DNA from: SG8-40 sp963792855
GTDB lineage: Bacteria; Pseudomonadota; Gammaproteobacteria; Burkholderiales; Eutrophovitaceae
Assembly: GCA_963792855.1 (NCBI GenBank)
Contig: CAWBXZ010000007.1
Coordinates: 190,649-254,648 of the forward strand
Direction of reading: 5' to 3'
DNA length: 64,000 bases
The notes under the pieces are model-generated. The model worked only from the letters and a program-made list of their open reading frames with translations, ran no database searches and was not told the DNA's origin. The position numbers and the translations under genes were made by a program. Each line of letters starts with the position of its first letter. The stretch's first letter is position 1. Positions 61,915 through 64,000 of this stretch are shown here, one piece after another.

Positions 61915-62216
61915 GGGTGGGGTGAGCTTGGTGGTCAGCTATGCTTCGACGGGGATTGGCTCGTTCTTTGCGCTCGTGCCAGAGTTCTGCCTTTAGTGGG
62001 TGGGCAAGAGCTTTCAGCTGAACCAGCCGCGCTTGCAGAAAAACCTGAGTAATTCCCGGGCAAGCAAGGTGACGCCCCCAAGGCAATGGAATAGCTGTAC
62101 GCATAGTACAGCCCCGGAATCTTATCGCAGTTCATGCACCAGATACACGAACAACAGGGTCGGGCCCGGGAGCTTCGGGGTCGCCTCACTCTGTCCCCCG
62201 CCCGGCTTAAAACTTC
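61915..62216. other. 300-bp region upstream of the VIT-like gene
   Basis: Contains the inverted repeat at 62094-62112 and presumably the promoter of the leftward VIT/outer-membrane pair. No gene seen. Confidence 0.4.
62094..62112. promoter_or_regulatory. Inverted repeat GCTGTAC-N5-GTACAGC
   Basis: Perfect 7-bp arms around GCATA. About 180 bp before the VIT-like start. It resembles a LexA half-site pattern but the spacing (N9 between CTGT and ACAG) is one too long. Confidence 0.5.
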
Positions 62217-62605
62217 TGGACTTTCTGGCGAAGCTCGCTGCACTGGTGCCCCGGCCGCGGGTGAACCTCACCCGCTACCACGGTGTGTTCGCACCCAACA
62301 GTGCGCACCGGGCATTAGTCACCAAGGCCGGTCGAGGCAAGGGCAGGGCAGAAGCTGCGAAGGCCGATGCACGAACGCCGGCCGAGCAGCGCAGCGCGAT
62401 GACCTGGGCAAAGCGCTTAAAGCGCGTATTTGGCATCGACATCGAAACCTGCACCGCCTGCGGCGGGCCAATGCGCATCATCGTGTGCATCGAAGACCCG
62501 ACGGTAATCAAGGCGATCCTCGCGCACCTGGCGAGCAAAGCGCGCCCGGTGCACGCAGCGCGGTTGCCACCAGGCCGGGCGCCGCCCGCGCTGGCGTTTA
62601 GCTAA
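62217..62605 (+). pseudogene. IS91-family transposase, C-terminal end only
   Basis: Reads LDFLAKLAALVPRPRVNL to the stop, identical in nearly all positions to 59856-60244. All upstream parts are missing; the joint to foreign DNA is at about 62217. Confidence 0.85.
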
Positions 62606-62643
62606 CGCGTTTCACCGCATGCCAACTCAACCGCATTCTTCCG

Positions 62644-62861
62644 TGATGCCGTGGGCTCGATGCCCGGGCAGGGGGTCGGCTTGCCCGATGGCCGCGCGAG
62701 GCGGGGCAGCGGCGCTAGAGAAGCGCGGAGTAGTTGGTGAGCATGGCGAAATAGTCTGAATTTGCGCCGCGCGACCCGGCGCATCAGCGTGCGCTGTTGC
62801 TTCTTTCGTAAGGGACTTGAATGGGGATAGATTGGGGACCCCGTTTATATTTCCTATACTC
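62644..62861. repeat. 218-bp IS91-like end, copy 3
   Basis: Third direct copy. Its right edge at 62861 abuts a truncated DsbA-like gene exactly, as if the element had inserted there or carried flanking DNA. Confidence 0.85.
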
Positions 62862-63204
62862 CATCGCGTGCGCCACCGCGTCCGCCGCAGCGCCACGCGC
62901 GCCCGCGGCGATGATGAGACAGTTGGCGAGCGTCATATCGTTCCAGTGATGAGCAGGCATACCGGCAACCACCGGCGCATCCCGGTACTCGGCCCAGCGC
63001 TCGATTTCCCGGCCGAAGTAATAGGCTCGATGGTTGTCCGGTCTCGACCGGGTAGAAGTGGAGCCAACGCCGGCGATCCCTTTGTTCCAGTCGTATGGCT
63101 TGTGCACGACGACACAATTGGCTTCAGCGGCGATCGCCATGAAGCGGGCAGAGCCGAGGTAAGCGTACGCCGAGTGGCGGAGTAGAGTATTCAATCTCAC
63201 GCAT
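62862..63204 (-). pseudogene. DsbA-like / 2-hydroxychromene-2-carboxylate isomerase-type fragment
   Basis: ATG 63204 gives MREIEY; then a frame change near 63180 leads into SAYAYLGSARFMAIAAEANCVVVHKP, YYFGREIERWAEYRDAP, MPAHHWNDMTLANCLIIAA, typical of the DsbA-like HCCA isomerase fold (SPYAYL start). The protein is cut off at about 110 residues by the 218-bp end, so the C-terminal half is gone. No function left. Confidence 0.75.
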
Positions 63205-63259
63205 GATCAGATTGATCCGTGTAAGCAGCTCGGCAATTGTAGTCCAGGTACCCGTGGCG

Positions 63260-63918
63260 TTACTTTCCGGATTTCCTTTTGGCGCGCCGCTTTGTAATAT
63301 TGCCCGGTCCATTTGCTTCCTCTACAGCGGAACGGATAAGTGCCTGACACATCCACAAAGCCACTTCTTCCGTCTTTTTCCCGTCGAACCCCCAGATATC
63401 CTTGAGCACGACGAACGCTTCGATCCCGAATACCAGAGACAACGCCTGTGACAATCGCTCGAAGTGTTTGCGGCCGAGACTGTTCTTGAGCGGCGCAATC
63501 GCCGATGCAAGCAAACCGATGCGATGACCGCGCAGCATGGCTTCTTCGTCACCCATGTGCCCTGCGTGACCACGTGCCCACTGGTCCAGCGAGAGCCTGA
63601 GTGCGGCCCTCAGCGTCGCTTCGTACATCTCCATTCGCGGATAAGCGAAACTCAATAATTCACTCATGCGCTGCTCAGGTTCAGTCGATTCAGATTGCCA
63701 GACGAGAATCGGGCCGAGTGCTTCATCAACCGCCGCCTGAATCAACGCGGCCTGCGTCGGATAATAACGATAAGCCGTCGCACGAGAAACCTGCGCCTCT
63801 TCGGCGACATCGGTGACAGACGGTATCAACCCTTCCTGCATCAGCCGCATTGCACAGCGTCGAGCATGGCCCGCTTGGCACGGGCTCGCGCCCTGACTTT
63901 ATCTCTCGTTTCAGCCAC
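63260..63918 (-). pseudogene. TetR family regulator, frameshifted near the N-terminus
   Basis: GTG 63918 gives VAETRDKVRARARAKRAMLDA; two extra bases near 63849-63858 shift the frame, and the rest reads AMRLMQEGLIPSVTDVAEEAQVSRATAYRYYPTQAALIQAAVDEALGP, a complete HTH, then the C-terminal domain to 63260. An internal ATG at 63850 could still start a short protein lacking part of helix 1. It is divergent from an unseen gene to the right and convergent with nothing. Confidence 0.85.
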
Positions 63919-63979
63919 ACCCCGCCCGCGTTTTCCTTGACCCTAGACGCTCATCGTCGATGAGACCACGTGTTGTAAA

Positions 63980-63993
63980 AAGACGATAGTCTT
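63980..63993. promoter_or_regulatory. Inverted repeat upstream of the TetR gene
   Basis: AAGAC-GATA-GTCTT, about 60 bp before the GTG start; likely operator of the adjacent TetR protein. A further GTCT follows at the window edge. Confidence 0.5.
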
Positions 63994-64000
63994 ATTGTCT

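Noticed and set aside
62094..62112. Second LexA box
   Set aside because: CTGT and ACAG are separated by 9 rather than 8 bases; kept only as an unassigned inverted repeat.
1..64000. CRISPR array
   Set aside because: No series of regularly spaced 23-40 bp repeats; the fic upstream repeats are 7-mers at helical spacing.

Overview
The window is about 60% GC and densely packed with genes on both strands. It looks like a chromosome segment of a heterotrophic pseudomonad-type bacterium, either Gammaproteobacteria or Betaproteobacteria. Markers for this are YaeQ, DUF486, a YqhA-type protein, a fused indolepyruvate ferredoxin oxidoreductase and an IcmF fused mutase. No rRNA gene, complete tRNA gene or CRISPR array was seen. 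The many acyl-CoA, amino-acid and haem proteins suggest aerobic breakdown of small organic acids.

Layout. 1-9.7 kb: end of a divergent PanB-like gene, a GltP-type carrier, a serine hydrolase lipoprotein, DUF486, glutaminase, a lipoprotein, a GST, and a TetR regulator beside a group I truncated haemoglobin with matching operators. 10-24 kb: GldA-like dehydrogenase, arylamine N-acetyltransferase, a large lipoprotein sulfatase, YaeQ, an AAA-type ATPase, a cytochrome b561 divergent from a membrane-tethered LuxR-type regulator, an SBP/CMD/SDR operon and a MATE pump. 23.7-29.4 kb: an operon for coenzyme-B12-dependent 2-hydroxyisobutyryl-CoA mutase (hcmB, CoA ligase, MeaB-type chaperone, hcmA), then a tandem left-handed beta-helix protein. 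29.7-33.4 kb: ArgD-like aminotransferase, group III truncated haemoglobin, and an AT-rich fic gene with an array of ATTGGTA repeats upstream. 33.4-41.1 kb: two GMC oxidoreductases, an enolase-superfamily enzyme and IcmF. 41.3-50.2 kb: indolepyruvate oxidoreductase, acetolactate synthase large subunit, an Lrp regulator, a BtuF-like protein, a YqhA-type protein, a CueR-like regulator and DUF4396. Four of these genes carry frameshifts. 50.4-55.7 kb: GntR regulator, acyl-CoA ligase, a thiamine-diphosphate enzyme resembling 2-hydroxyacyl-CoA lyases, and a di-haem peroxidase. 55.7-64 kb: wreckage of an IS91-like element with three copies of one 218-bp end, enclosing a cyclase-TPR gene and a VIT-like/outer-membrane pair, then broken DsbA-like and TetR genes.

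How the genes fit together. The strongest functional story is B12-dependent carbon-skeleton rearrangement of branched C4 acyl-CoAs. The small mutase has the Ile/Asp/Gln residue set of 2-hydroxyisobutyryl-CoA mutase and sits with its own ligase and G-protein chaperone. IcmF has the Phe/Gln set of isobutyryl/n-butyryl-CoA mutases. A BtuF-like protein may supply cobalamin. A separate GntR-ligase-TPP-enzyme operon could activate and cleave a 2-hydroxy acid by another route. Palindromes upstream of the hcm operon, icmF and gntR suggest substrate-responsive control. The right-hand 8 kb is a decaying mobile-element region.
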